A DNA stretch of 64,000 nucleotides from Candidula unifasciata (GCA_905116865.2 CAJHNH020007667.1:682212-746211), one strand, 5' to 3'; counted from the stretch's first letter, positions 1-10,544 are shown. The notes: generated by a model from the sequence alone, not told the origin. Translations and numbers: made by a program.

Positions 1-22
1 TCCCCCCCCTTTCCTCTTCCAA

Positions 23-167
23 TTAGTATATGACAAGATAATCACGCCCACCTTTTTTTTAGTAAATAACAAGACAATTACGCCCCACCCCCTTTCTAAT
101 GAGTATATGGCAAGACAATCCTGCCTCACCCATTATTTTGTGTGTATGGTAAGACAATCATGCCACC
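23..167. repeat. Degenerate tandem repeat, unit about 44 bp
   Basis: About four diverged copies of a unit built around ATGACAAGATAATCACGCC, separated by T- and C-rich linkers of variable length. Copies differ by point changes (ATAACAAGACAATTACGCC, ATGGCAAGACAATCCTGCC). The array is probably cut by the window edge. No function can be assigned. Confidence 0.55.
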
Positions 168-429
168 CTCCCCCCTCCTCCCTCCACCGCCTCTCCCAGT
201 CTTTCTTTTCCATCGCGCAAAATAAAAAAAAAATCTGGTAAAAAAAAAAAAAAAGCAAAACGTTAGTGTTCTTAATTTACAATTAAATGCAGGTGTTTTC
301 ATAAATAATATGAAATTTTTAACGATAGATGTAAAACTGCTTATGAAAACAGTCCCTTTTCTCTTCTCGTTTACAAGTGTTTAAAACATTTATTAATAAT
401 TAACAAAAGAAAAAATTCAAATAACGGAT

Positions 430-705
430 TCTCAGCGACAAAGCGGTTAAATTATTTTTATCGCGCTGTGAAGTTTATGGGTTCGAGTCTGGACTCCGTA
501 CTCCTTATTTGGGTTCCGGGACCCCCTTTAGGGGAAAACTATCCCTGTAATAAGCATTTCGTAAAAGTCGACTAATTTTGCTCCTTCATTCAAAGTCGGA
601 ATGCATCTGTTGAGAGGTGATGAACCAACAGTCTGATACAAATAAACCAGATTGTAGAACAGATGTGCACACAAAATTGAAGTTCTTGAACAATACTAAA
701 GTTCA
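430..705 (+). mobile_element. tRNA-derived SINE (family SINE-J), copy 1
   Basis: The head has a tRNA-like internal promoter: an AGCGGTTAAAT stretch in the box A position and GGTTCGAGTCT as a good box B. The body (AAAAGTCGACTAATT, GGAATGCATCTGTTGAG, ACAGATGTGCAC) recurs at 5675-5870 and 48070-48290, and in reverse fragments at 10545, 35395 and 56240. Non-autonomous and transcribed by RNA polymerase III when active (known of tRNA-derived SINEs). The short open frame at its end is not regarded as a gene. Confidence 0.6.
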
Positions 706-1428
706 GAAATGGAAAAAAAAAGCATAAGTCTCCGTCAGAATATACAGCTGGTGAACGAGAAGAAGGACTACTCCTTCCTTCGTTTTACAAAAGCAAGTGT
801 CTCAGAATACTATAGGTTGGTCACCGCTAGCGCTACGTGCTTTACGCGAATGACCAAGCCACCAGAAACTCATCTCATCTTGATCCTCTGGAATCTTGCG
901 GTGTCGAGGTGAAATATAATTTACAAGAAAACAGCCGCTTGTGCGCTTCATAAATGGGGATTCCCAGGGACTCAGTTACTCCCTCTGTACATTGACTGCA
1001 TGGTCGACCTCTTCTTCGCTGTCCGCCTGCTCTGTACATTATAGCTTGATGTGGTATACTGTTTGCTTATATCGGCGTTATATGGCCAAACCCTTTCACT
1101 TGTTGTCTTTTATTCACATCCAGATCTGCTGCTAAGACTATTCTTATTCGTATTTCATCATTCTTCATCCTATCTCTTATCGTTATATTGAAGGCCCTTC
1201 GTAGTAATCTTATTTCAGCTACCATAAAATATTAGCGATAAAATTTCGCGCCACTGTGCATCTGAAATATAGTGATACACATTTTTTAGACTAATCAGCT
1301 CTCCGCGAATGTTGAGGTTAACATAACAGGGACGCGTTTACTTCCCAAGCCACTTCATGGTATCCGTTTTAATCAATTAAACACAAAACGAACAAAAATA
1401 CACTAAAAAGCATTTCCACGAGTACCGG
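706..1428. other. Unannotated stretch
   Basis: No splice-flanked exon, conserved protein fragment or repeat family was recognised here. Short open frames at 709-912 and 941-1135 have no recognisable composition or motif. Confidence 0.4.
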
Positions 1429-1640
1429 TCAAAGACCTTCTATCGGCAGACAATGAGCATTGAAATCAAAGACCTTCCTATCGGCAGACAATGAGCTTTG
1501 AAATCAAAGACCTTCCTATCGGCAGACAATGAGCTTTGAAATCAAAGACCTTCCTATCGGCAGACAATGAGCTTTGAAATCAAAGACCTTATCGGCAGAC
1601 AATGAGCTTTGAAATCAAAGACCTTTCTATCGGCAGACAA
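1429..1640. repeat. 38-bp minisatellite, 5.6 copies
   Basis: The unit begins TCAAAGACCTTCCTATCGGC and ends GCTTTGAAA. Copies are nearly identical, with a first copy carrying GAGCATTG in place of GAGCTTTG and the fifth copy lacking four bases. High identity suggests recent expansion. Confidence 0.9.
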
Positions 1641-2537
1641 ACATCTAGTCACTTCGCTCTTTCAGAGCTCCCATAATGCTACACAGCCTCCATAATTACC
1701 CATTACTGTTGTCAGGTTTCTTCCCTAAAAACAAAGGTGCCGGTACAGACCGCAGAGTGTCCAAAAAGGTGCTAGTGATCACCGCAAACTGTCTGTAACA
1801 GCAGCAATGAAAAAAAAATGATATCCTGACAGTAATCTGCAATCAGACGGGCACTAGACCGGCACTTTGAAGATCAACACATGAAAACACTCGCTCAAAG
1901 CGAGCCCTAACAATCTTCAAATGCCTTTCTATCGTCGCTGCACACTGGTTTGAACCCAACGGCATCAATAACTATATAGCTAACGTGATTTCTTGATCAA
2001 ATAAGAACAATTCTACAAATCATTTAACAATACCAATCTTCTTTTACTTCCCTATTATGCTTTTTTGGCTCTAAATAAACACTACATGTTAGCTAGCAAT
2101 ATCACCTATAACTGCGTTTATAATAATAACGAACGCTTTTTAGCTTTATTACCGGCGATAACGCAATTAGAAATGTACAGTGATGCTTCTCTGTGATAAC
2201 TATGACGGGGCGTAGCAGAAAGTACAAGAATATTTTATATCCAATCCATGTAATCAGTTGCTGTTAATCTTTCTTTTTTGTTATCAGTTGCTGTTAATCT
2301 TTCTTATTTTTCGTCTACTTTTCGTTCAATTACCGGCCTGGTTGCGAGGGAGCTGATCATATCTCTAGAAAAGGGACAGTTCTCTCTCTCCCCCCCCCCC
2401 CCCCCCTTCTCCCTTTTTTTTTCCTGTTTATCCGTTAGCCGTTTTGTGTCAGAAGGAGGCTTTTTTTATTTTTTTCATTTTTACGGACCTTTTGAAGATT
2501 GTGAACACCCATTATTTTATAAAGAGGTTGGAAGAGT
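1641..2537. other. Unannotated stretch
   Basis: Nothing recognisable apart from a short direct duplication near 2250-2308 (TCAGTTGCTGTTAATCTTTC twice) and a C tract at 2389-2407. No coding signal was found. Confidence 0.4.
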
Positions 2538-3290
2538 TTCAGTTGCGAAGTGGTCAAACCGTTTACCTCGCACCTTGTACGTCGTAGGTTCGTTTCACTG
2601 ATACGTCGTTCGGTTCACGGTGGCAATTTTTGTGGAGATCTTGTGGGAGAACTACAGAGTTCACACTTTGCACGACGCACTCGGCAGGCGGCAAGCCGTT
2701 CTGAGGAGGCAGTGTTGCCACTTTTCTTTGACAAAAAACATCGAAAACGGAGTCAAAAATATCTTTAAAAATCTAAATGTGCATGGAAAACATTTAGAAA
2801 AAACATCCAGATGAAAAGAGTCACAAATTACACAGCAATTGATATGACTTACCCTATAGAATCATGTCCTCCTCTTTACTGAAGTCTGCCTTACAAGATC
2901 CACAGGATAAACTTTGGATGATGAAGTTAAAGCTTCAGATCCAAAATGACTCTGGTGTGCTTTAGCTGTTCCAGTTTCTTTTAATACCCAATCATGGAGC
3001 TGATAAGTGGAACCGCCTTTTCCTACTCTTATCAGGCAAAATTGTATTGTCAAGATAGCATTTAAGAGGCCACATTTATCCTGTTTCTTAGGTTAGATTT
3101 GATAAATTCACTCCAAATGAAAAGCAGTTAGAAAAACATCTACCATCTAAAGCTCAAAAACGCCATCTAAATGCATAAAAAACATCTAAATCCGATGTAA
3201 AACATCCAAAGGGGCAACACTGGGAGACAGACTTAGCCGTGTGACATAAAATCCGGTGAAATGAAATCCATCCTTTTGACTAAAACCTTT
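2538..3290 (+). mobile_element. tRNA-derived SINE-A copy 1, split by a DNA transposon
   Basis: The left part (2538-2709) holds a box A-like GTGGTCAAACCG and a box B-like GTAGGTTCGTTTC. The right part (3223-3290) continues the same element with GGAGACAGACTTAGCCGT and GAAATCCATCCTTTTGAC. The order is clear from the uninterrupted copy at 38950-39188, where GAGGAGAGAGACCAAGCCG joins both halves. The intervening 513 bp is a separate terminal-inverted-repeat element. Other copies: 32140-32430 and 38950-39188. Confidence 0.75.
2710..3222. mobile_element. Non-autonomous DNA transposon with CAGTGTTGCC termini, inside SINE-A
   Basis: The left end reads CAGTGTTGCCACTTT and the reverse complement of the right end reads CAGTGTTGCCCCTTT, an imperfect terminal inverted repeat. 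The interior has repeated AAACATCTAAA and ACATTTAGA words and no transposase. The flanking 8-mers (TGAGGAGG and GGAGACAG) match only partly, so the target duplication is not certain. CAG termini suggest hAT-like, but that is inference. Confidence 0.65.
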
Positions 3291-3465
3291 ATTTTATTTA
3301 AGAATTTACTGAAATTGGAGAATAGTTGCTTTATAAATTGGTCAGTGTGTCCAATTTTGCTGAAGGTTCCAATGTTTAACAGATTTGTTATGTGTTTACG
3401 TATAGATAAATGTAGTCTTTTATTCAAACTAATGAGATTCCAAGATTATATGTGCGTGTGTTTGT

Positions 3466-3512
3466 GTGTGTGGGTGCTCGCGCGCGCACGTGTGTGTGTG
3501 TGTGTTATCTTT
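3466..3512. repeat. GT-rich microsatellite
   Basis: Imperfect TG/CG tract (GTGCTCGCGCGCGCACGTGTG and flanking GT runs). The alternating purine-pyrimidine run is the kind of sequence that can adopt Z-DNA. Confidence 0.7.
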
Positions 3513-3681
3513 ATGTCTGTATGCCAGTTCAGCTGAATATTGTGTATATTTCCATAAAACGATAGATTTGAAAATCACACTAACGTTGTACGACAGTGGG
3601 GAAATAAACTATAATAGAAATGAAAGCAGTAGACTTTACATAAATACTCTGGGGTAAACACAGGGGTAAAGGCTTTGTTTC

Positions 3682-3991
3682 GGTGCTTTCTTTATACCCT
3701 ACTCCAACCAGAAGAAATCCACAAATCACGTGGCAGTCTAATATTTCAGGGGTGTTAGTGGTAGATAGACTGCATGCAGTCGTGGGACCTTGGCTGCATG
3801 CAGTCGTGGGACTTAGGCTGCACTCTTTCGTAAGACGTAGGTGGGTTGGGGTTAGGGTCAGCTCTAGATGTTCTGGGACCGTTAAAAGCAAATGAAACCT
3901 GGGAAACGCCGTCTTACCACCCCCTAAATTGTTGGACTGTCCTGTAACGTCATCTGGGGGGGGGGGGGGGGTAGGTGATTACGAAACAGCT
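3682..3991. mobile_element. Family F MITE copy 1 with perfect 8-bp target duplication
   Basis: A 310-bp element. Terminal repeats begin GGTGCTTTCTTTATACCC on the left and, reverse complemented, AGCTGTTTCGTAATCACC on the right. Both lead into C-rich blocks and then matching ACGT-containing sub-terminal repeats. The 8-bp TTTGTTTC lies immediately outside both ends (3674-3681 and 3992-3999). The interior matches the element at 49164-49428 in reverse orientation along nearly its whole length, with one extra GCATGCAGTCGTGGGAC duplication here. No transposase. The 8-bp duplication fits hAT- or P-like mobilisation. Confidence 0.85.
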
Positions 3992-4089
3992 TTTGTTTCT
4001 ATTCACAATCTATGTTGTTTATTGGTGCAATAGCCGGATAATCTAATCTGATTGCAAGCTGGAAGACACACACAGCCAGTTCCCACCAG

Positions 4090-4210
4090 TGGTCTTGTCG
4101 AAATGGTCGAGACCAGTTTGTGCAAGCGGTAATTTCAGGGTGGGCCATGCTTAACCTCAATTACTTCGACCAACTGTTCGAGTCCTGGTCAAGGCATGGG
4201 AGAAAAGGCA
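4090..4210 (+). mobile_element. SINE-like tRNA-derived head
   Basis: Contains ATGGTCGAGACCAG in the box A position and TGTTCGAGTCCTGG as box B, about 90 bp apart, wider than in a tRNA. Tail not delimited. Probably a diverged SINE rather than a tRNA gene. Confidence 0.35.
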
Positions 4211-4339
4211 ACAACAGAAATACCTCCTGGAAATCAGATGAATTAGAAAGGCTGCAGGGGTGACTGTCTAGGAAAACTGAAAGTAGGAACGCTTTTTTAC
4301 GAATTTTTTAAAATAAAATAAGTACTTAGTTGCATACAT

Positions 4340-4570
4340 TCTTCTTCTTTTTCTTCTCTTCTCTCTTTATAACCCCAAATGTAGCATAGGCCCTCAACCA
4401 ACTCACGCCAGGTCTTTCTATCCTTCAATATTGCGTGTAGCTCTTCCCATGCCCTCCCCATCCTTTTAACTTCAGTCTGTAACTCCCTTCTCTAGTGTTT
4501 TTTGTCTTCCTTAATTTCTATGCCCCTGTGGGTCTAGTGCAAAGTTCTCTCTCAAAGCTTTACATTAGGG
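4340..4570 (-). pseudogene. LINE C-terminal fragment (WTPQG / RTWRELV type)
   Basis: Read on the minus strand in shifting frames it gives pieces such as TPQGHRN, KDRKTWRELVEGLC and GYKER. These match the zinc-knuckle-free C-terminus that follows the reverse transcriptase in several animal LINEs. The same family recurs on the plus strand at 46690-46945 and at 23820-24125. Several frameshifts and stops are present, so it is a dead 5'-truncated insertion. Confidence 0.6.
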
Positions 4571-4689
4571 ATTTTATATTACCATCTAACTCCCTCTGCA
4601 CACATGGGCAGTAGATAAAACGGTTTACCCAATTAAAGAAAATGTACTGTGATGTGGTGATTCGAATATACAGCAAAAGATAAGTGGGA

Positions 4690-4830
4690 TTTAGAGCTCA
4701 GGATAGACTAAGAAACCTGAAGAGATAACACTAGCAGAACTCTACAACACGATCAAGTGTCAGTGGCCAGAAGAGGCAAGAAGAGCGAGAAATAGAACAG
4801 ACTAATGCATGTGCGATACCTCATAATCTG
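4690..4830 (+). pseudogene. LINE C-terminal fragment (ARRARNRT type)
   Basis: A short in-frame run (ITLAELYNTIKCQWPEEARRARNRTD) resembles the segment at 38380-38460, where VEVTRRARSRTLYLPR is visible. It is the extreme C-terminus of a LINE ORF2, heavily truncated and not functional. Confidence 0.45.
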
Positions 4831-4913
4831 GGAGACACACGTTCTCAGAGGACGCACAACGCAATTTAGTTACAATATTTTCTCTCCGTTGCATTAACTT
4901 TCCGTGCTTTCTA

Positions 4914-5104
4914 GGATGAAATTTTTCGTTATTTGAAGCCCTACTCTGGCTCTTCCCAGGGGCCGCAATCTAGCCTGGTCATAAATATGGCCTAAAGGCT
5001 GAACGCGGTTTCTGGGACCTCTCCACGGCGATCCTCACCCACATGGTGGCACATTGCGTCATCGGGTTTTTATCGCTTGTGTGATGTCCTGGTGGGGTAG
5101 AAAG
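4914..5104 (+). mobile_element. Family C element copy 1
   Basis: A roughly 190-bp interspersed repeat of unknown class. Landmarks are GATGAAATTTTTCGTTATTT at the 5' side, TTCTGGGACCTCTCCACGG in the middle and TGTGTGATGTCCTGGTGGGG at the 3' end. It ends in a TCAG-type simple repeat (5104-5130). Further copies: 13908, 26795, 34512 (plus) and 38831, 49824, 50066 (minus). No box A/B pair and no terminal inverted repeat are obvious. Confidence 0.8.
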
Positions 5105-5674
5105 TCAGTCAATCAGTCAGTCTCCGCTGCATTGGTTAACTGTTTGATTATTCACCGCATGCAATGCGTGATCAAATGAAATCCGTCCTTATTGTTTTAT
5201 TACAAATGTATGCAGGGTGTATTAGCAGAGGTTATCATCATCAACATCCTCGCGCCCCACTAGGGGGGCACGCCCAATATTGGAATCACTGGCATAGAGG
5301 AATGTCGTCAGTGGAATTGTTTCGAAATACCATAAACGGAAATTATCGGAGAGACGTGAGCTCAGGACACACGTATGGGCGTTAATGGTAATCGCTTTGT
5401 GCACCCTTTGTGAGTGTAGACGGTATAGGCAAACATAAATGCGTCCTTTGATCTCTAAGTAAATTAGCGTTTGTTTCGTCTGCTAGTTGATGGGTGAATA
5501 TTGCTTTTAGCAAAATGTGTACATTTCTATATTACTCTATGGCCGACGATCAAAGGACGAATTAACAAGTATAGTACCAAGCAGTTGTTATTTTCACCCC
5601 CCCCCCCTTCCCCCAGGCGTGGCTTCTATAGGCCTACTGGGGGTGGGGAAAGGGGAAGTGGGAATAATAGATTC

Positions 5675-5870
5675 ACAGCACCCTAATAAGCATGTCTGAC
5701 ACATCGACTAATTAGGGGCGTACCCATCGAAGTCAGAGTAGGTTTGCTTGAGAGGCGAGGGGACAGCAGTCTGTGTAGGGATACGTCAGATCTGTAAAAC
5801 GGATGTGCACGCAAAATTGTCATTCTGAAATGATACCCAAATCCGGAAGAGGCCGTTCAACTATAACTTT
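5675..5870 (+). mobile_element. SINE-J copy 2, diverged
   Basis: Shares AAGCATGTCTGACACATCGAC, GGGGACAGCAGTCTG and AACGGATGTGCACGCAAAATT with the copy at 430-705. The tRNA-like head is absent, so it is 5' truncated. Confidence 0.55.
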
Positions 5871-6079
5871 TCCAGCAGATTTTACAGACGGTAAGGGCTA
5901 GGAAGAGGTTACTTTAACCCCGTATATCACAAGGAGCTTACCATAAAAGCAATCAATGCTAAGGTCAGAAGGAATTCAACAGAGACACATCTGTGTTGTG
6001 AGGTAGCATGATATCACCACCTATGGCGATGGCCAGTTTGACTGGCAAGTTCAAACTTTACAGGACGTTGCAGAACCAA

Positions 6080-6260
6080 CCCTAGTATTTTTTTTTTTTT
6101 TTTTGGCTGTTGTAGTTTCTTTTTTTTTTTTAAACGCAAATTTTACGTTTAGTAGTTTGCCATTCTCACTGAACGGTCAGCTTTCGGTACTAGTGTGAAA
6201 CCAATGCAAGGCAAACACGTCCGCCGCTGGGATCAAACCCGACACCCCTCTTTTACGAAG
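6080..6260 (-). mobile_element. Family M SINE-like repeat, copy 1
   Basis: On the minus strand it carries the family core GGCAAACTACTAAACGTAAA followed by a run leading into ACTACAACAGCC. The core recurs at 13690-13740 (GGCAAACTACTGGACGTAAA), 42270-42310 and, reversed, near 10840. A tRNA-like GTTTGATCCCAG lies upstream as a possible box B. The T-rich tracts at 6090-6131 lie within or beside it. Confidence 0.5.
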
Positions 6261-6299
6261 CTACTTGTACAGAAGAAGTTCAAATAATAATTCAGATAC

Positions 6300-7630
6300 A
6301 AACGTTAACAAAGCAAATTTTTATGAAAGAAGACTGCAAAACAATTGCATCATTTTTGGATATAACCAGAAACGCGAGCTGAGTTGTTTAGTAATGAAAG
6401 AGTTCCAAGAAAGTGCGACCCAGCCCTGAAGTCACCCACGCATGCTCTATATCGGCCAACAGTAGTTCATTGTCCCCGTCGCACAGTGATTGTGAATATT
6501 CCCATGTTGTTGTGACCATGTATTACATCTGCTAATGGTACACGTGATGGCAACTATTCAACTGATTTTGACTGAACAAATCACGTGTCTCCAGCTGCCT
6601 GACATATGCTATGTACTTAATTTATATTTATTTCCTTATTTGTCCACCATCCACGATTGGTGTCCTTCAGGACAGGACAGAACAGAACATAAACTGTCTC
6701 ATTACTTCCTACACTAGAACCAACTAAGCGCAGAAGGGTTGGTGCAATCATACATAGTTCGCCATGCCAAGGGCATTTGGTAAGTAAGAAGAAAAGGCAT
6801 GTGAAACATTTAAAAAAAAAGCCTCCATTAACTAAATGAACACTAGAGATAACAACATCCAGAATATAATTCCAGGATCCTCACATTTTGATTTTTCGCG
6901 GCGGAAACCGTTGTATAAATCGTCTTTACCAATTTGTTTTACCAATTTGCTTATATACTTTTAGTTCGGCTTTATATCTTTTCTTGATATATTTACCAAT
7001 TTGTAGGGCGAGCTGGGACATAATGTTTCACGGATTTAGGGCCGAACCGCTATTATATAGACTATAGACTGTGCAAGTTATGATTTTATTTTTTACCCCT
7101 CTCCAAGCCCCTTCCCACTCAGAAAAAAAAAATGCATTGCCTTAGGATCTTAAACCTGATCTTCCGAATTCCACCCTAGCGTGATCTTAACAGTTTGGCC
7201 AACCGTTTCTTATTACCTAAATACATCATTATCATCAGCATCTCCACCATCATCATTTCTATCATCATCAGTCAGCAGATCCTTTACAAAACGTCGCTGG
7301 CGTTACGGCAGGTCTTCAAGTCTTTCTTTTCTCTAGCCAATTCTACAGTCATGTGTGCTTTCATAGTCAATGCATCTTCAGTGTCTTCGCGGAGTTCTAA
7401 AGCTGCCGCTTTCTCATAAACTGTGCGCTCCGTTAGTTCTTTCTAGGTCGCCCATTAACACGGCGAAAATGCTTCAACTGTCTGGAACGAATCATGTTTA
7501 TGAATTAATTCTCTTTGATGTTCAGATCAATTAAATATGTATCCCCCTAATGCATGTACACACACATACATACACACAATAATTCGCACATACACACACA
7601 AATTATATAGGTTTACACTCTGTCATGTAC
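6300..7630. other. Unannotated stretch
   Basis: No recognisable repeat family or exon. An ATCATC-rich segment lies at 7225-7275. Short frames at 6535-6717 and 7195-7419 show no family resemblance. Confidence 0.4.
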
Positions 7631-7634
7631 AATG

Positions 7635-7662
7635 TAGAGAGAGAGAGAGAGAGAGACAGAGA

Positions 7663-7747
<85 letters not shown>

Positions 7748-7757
7748 GAGAGAGAGA
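7635..7757. repeat. (GA)n microsatellite
   Basis: About 120 bp of GA with a few C and T interruptions. The Arg-Glu open frame through it is purely a product of the repeat. Confidence 0.95.
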
Positions 7758-8180
7758 ATATTCAAGTCAGTTAACTGTGTAAAAAAAAATATTTTTTTAC
7801 CTTTACAGAGGGATAACCTCTATATTTCAAACCTCTGTATTGTTAATTTAATTTTCTTCTTCTCCTTAAAGTCCATGCCGTTGGGCCTTGGTAGTCATGT
7901 CGATCCACAACCTTCTGTCTCGTGTTCTTTCAGTTAAATCTGACACACATAATCCTCCATGCCATGATGTCAAACTTTCCAGCATCTTGTCTTTCTGTCT
8001 ACCTCTGCCTCTCCTTCCCTCCAACTCTTCTACTGTCTTGATATTCTCCAGCTTTCTTCTAAGACCAAAGAATTAGATCGTCTTTTTCATGTGTGGGCAA
8101 TCTGTTCTCTTCGCGAGTCATTTTTTTTCAAGACATCCTCATTACTGTTTTTATCTGCCAAGAGTTTTCTCTCATCATCT

Positions 8181-8448
8181 GTCCATGAAACCATACATCC
8201 ACAGCTTCCAAATAAGCTTTTGCCTACCAACTGTCCATGAAACCATACATCCACAGCTTCCAAATAAGCTTTTGCCTACCAACTGTCCATGAAACCATAC
8301 ATCCACAGCTTCCAAATAAGCGTTTGCCTACCAACTGTCCATGAAACCATACATCCACAGCTTCCAAATAAGCGTTTGCCTACCAACTGTCCATGAAACC
8401 ATACATCCACAGCTTCCAAATAAGCGTTTGCCTACCAACTGTCCATGA
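8181..8448. repeat. 52-bp minisatellite, about five copies
   Basis: GTCCATGA recurs at 8181, 8233, 8285, 8337, 8389 and 8441, exactly 52 bp apart. Copies differ at one site (AAGCTTTTG versus AAGCGTTTG). The unit lies in the minus-strand LINE remnant, so it looks like local amplification of LINE sequence. Confidence 0.9.
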
Positions 8449-8613
8449 TTCAATTCTATATATCAAGATAGGATTTGTATAGCAGCTTTTAAAAATTCTC
8501 CTTCTCATCATATCTAAAAAAAAAAAAAAAAAAATTACATCAAATATTCCTCATTTTGTAAAACGCAGCCTTAATTTGAGCTTTCTACATTTAACTTCTT
8601 TAATACATCTTCT

Positions 8614-9077
8614 TTCAAAGGTCAGATTTTTAAGAGCATGCATCTTTCCCATTGCAACATACGCCTGTGAGACCTGGACACTTACTAAACAAGCGGAACA
8701 GCGCATAAATGCATTTGAATATAAATGTTACAGACAGGTTCTAAGAATATCTTGGGTAGAGAAAAGAACAAATGCATCCATACTTCAAGAGCTGAATATT
8801 GAAGAGGGTTGGCTAGTAAAGACAATAAAACAAAGAAAATTGAAATATTTTGGTCACTTGAAACGTCATGGATGTCTAGAGAGAACAATAATGGAGGGGT
8901 ATATGCCTGGGAAGAGAGGAAGAGGAAGGCCAAGGAGAAGATGGGTGCAGGATGTGGCAGATGATCTCCAGATGGGTGTATCAGACACAGGACATCTTGC
9001 TCAGGATAGGAAGGTTTTCCGGAGGGTTGTTATGGCAGCGAGGTTCCGCGAGGGACATGCTACTGAATGAATGAATG
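8614..9077 (+). pseudogene. RTE-like LINE 3' end with 12-bp target duplication
   Basis: The frame is open from 8576 through the stop at 9068-9070. It encodes the post-RT C-terminus: YACETWTLTKQAEQRI, KLKYFGHLKRH and KRGRGRPRRRWVQDV are visible. The 5' end is truncated, so catalytic motifs are absent. The stop is followed at once by an ATGA-type short tandem repeat instead of poly(A), typical of RTE-clade LINEs. AATACATCTTCT occurs at 8602-8613 and 9078-9089, giving a 12-bp target duplication. The host site is the older minus-strand LINE. Intact frame suggests a fairly young insertion. Confidence 0.85.
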
Positions 9078-9424
9078 AATACATCTTCTATTTATTATAA
9101 TAGGGTACCCAACTATTTAAACATATCAACCTGCTTGAGGATTGTCCCATTTACCGTGTTTCTGCATTTTGGAGGGTCAGTTTTCTGTGATCCTAATAAA
9201 AGAAAAAAATTGTGTCGTACTTATAATGGATTGACAATGGATGTGCACCCACTGTTGTAGCTGATGAAATTAGACGGGGAAAGGGGGGGGGGGAAACTAT
9301 TCACGTCTCCCGGCCCATCTACACACTGACCTCGCATTCATGCTAGCCTTGTCTGGTCTACGTCGGAGGGGGGGGGGGTGGAAAATTTTGACTTGCCTCA
9401 AATAACATCAGCGCCAACGTCTGA

Positions 9425-9515
9425 ACCACAAGACGACACATATAATCACGACCCCAGAACATCTAAAACTGGCCCTAATCAAAACCACAGCCTAGGTCCT
9501 ATGAGAAAGTCATTT
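9425..9515 (+). mobile_element. Possible degraded interior of family F MITE
   Basis: The segment CCCAGAACATCTAAAACTGG and the following CTAATC...CCTAGGTCCTATGAGAAAG resemble the interior of family F (CCAGAACATCTAGAGCTGAC in copy 1 read in reverse). Ends are not recognisable. Confidence 0.35.
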
Positions 9516-10169
9516 CGAAGAAAATAGTAAATATGACATACCTCTGACGTAGACTAGTCGGGGCAGGATGTAGAAGGGCCGGGAAACGTGAAAAGGACCG
9601 ATGGTGGGATCTAAGTGTCCTTTGCTGGGGCATTCCTGCACACCTGTCCGAGAACGATTTTTTAAACCATCCCCTGGGAAATCGAACCGTGGATCATCGA
9701 TAATTGTAAAATTCTTTCACCAACTTCCACATCATGTTATTGCAAGATGTCTGAAAGCCAGCATCATAATCAAATTTGTTCTTTCAAAGCATGTTGCATT
9801 TATTTTCTTGCCTCTTTTCTATAGTTATTTCCCATATTCTTCTTTTTCTGCGTTCATCTGAAGATGTGATTGCATTGTGCGAGTTTATAGCATGGCTGCG
9901 ATATTTTACAATATCATCTTGCTAGAAGCTTCTCCAAAGCTTGCCTTCACAGTTGCACTTGGGCATCGTTTCGACTGCTATGATGACGGGGACCCCTGAA
10001 CGCACTATATCAACTAGTAAACAAGTTTACATCACAGCCTGCCGTGAGACAAATACACCACATCCACCACCATACATCAAACATTAATTAGTGTGCCCTA
10101 GGGGACCATCAAAGTGGCGTGGCATTCACAAAACCAGAATTTTTCTTTTGCTATGTTGATCCGCATAAA

Positions 10170-10540
10170 AAGGGTATGGTTAAGCACCAGCGGGGAAATA
10201 AAAAATGTTGAGAGCATACCTCTTCCCTGTAGCAACATGCAGATGTGAGCTGTGGACTATCTCCCAGTCCTTAAGAAAGAAAATAGGGGCTTTTGAGCTG
10301 AAATGCTATAGAAAGATTCCTATAATATCAGGAACAAAGAAGAGAAGAAATACTGACATTTTAAAAGATCTGACATCAAGGATGATTGGGTAATAAATAG
10401 AATCTTGTCTCGGAAACTGAAATATTGTGGTCATGTCATGCGCAATGGCGAAATGAAAAAAAAAAATAGCTGAAGGCATGTACCAGGAAGGAGGGGCAGG
10501 GGCCAATCAACGCGAAGATGGTCAGAGGATATAAGTGACA
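10170..10540 (+). pseudogene. RTE-like LINE C-terminal fragment, decayed
   Basis: An open segment from 10205 to 10393 reads ELWTISQSLRKKIGAFELKC and then RRNTDILKDL. After a frameshift the ILSRKLKYCGHVM segment follows at 10395-10440. It is the same subfamily as the minus-strand copy at 54644-55140, including the upstream GTTAAGCACCAG segment. A 5'-truncated, frameshifted copy. Confidence 0.7.
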
Positions 10541-10544
10541 TCTT

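Larger units (their letters stand above)
7866..9240 (-). pseudogene. Old LINE ORF2 remnant (minus strand), interrupted
   Basis: On the minus strand, 9110-9240 reads like the reverse-transcriptase C-terminal segment QVDMFKYLGT. Then 8540-8601 gives a KCRKLKLRLRFTK-like piece. Finally 7866-8100 gives RRGRGRQKDKMLESLTSWHG and RLWIDMTTKAQRHGL before a stop. The reading is broken by frameshifts, by a 52-bp tandem array (8181-8448) and by an inserted plus-strand LINE (8614-9077). The remnant at 58440-59040 appears to be the same family. Confidence 0.65.
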
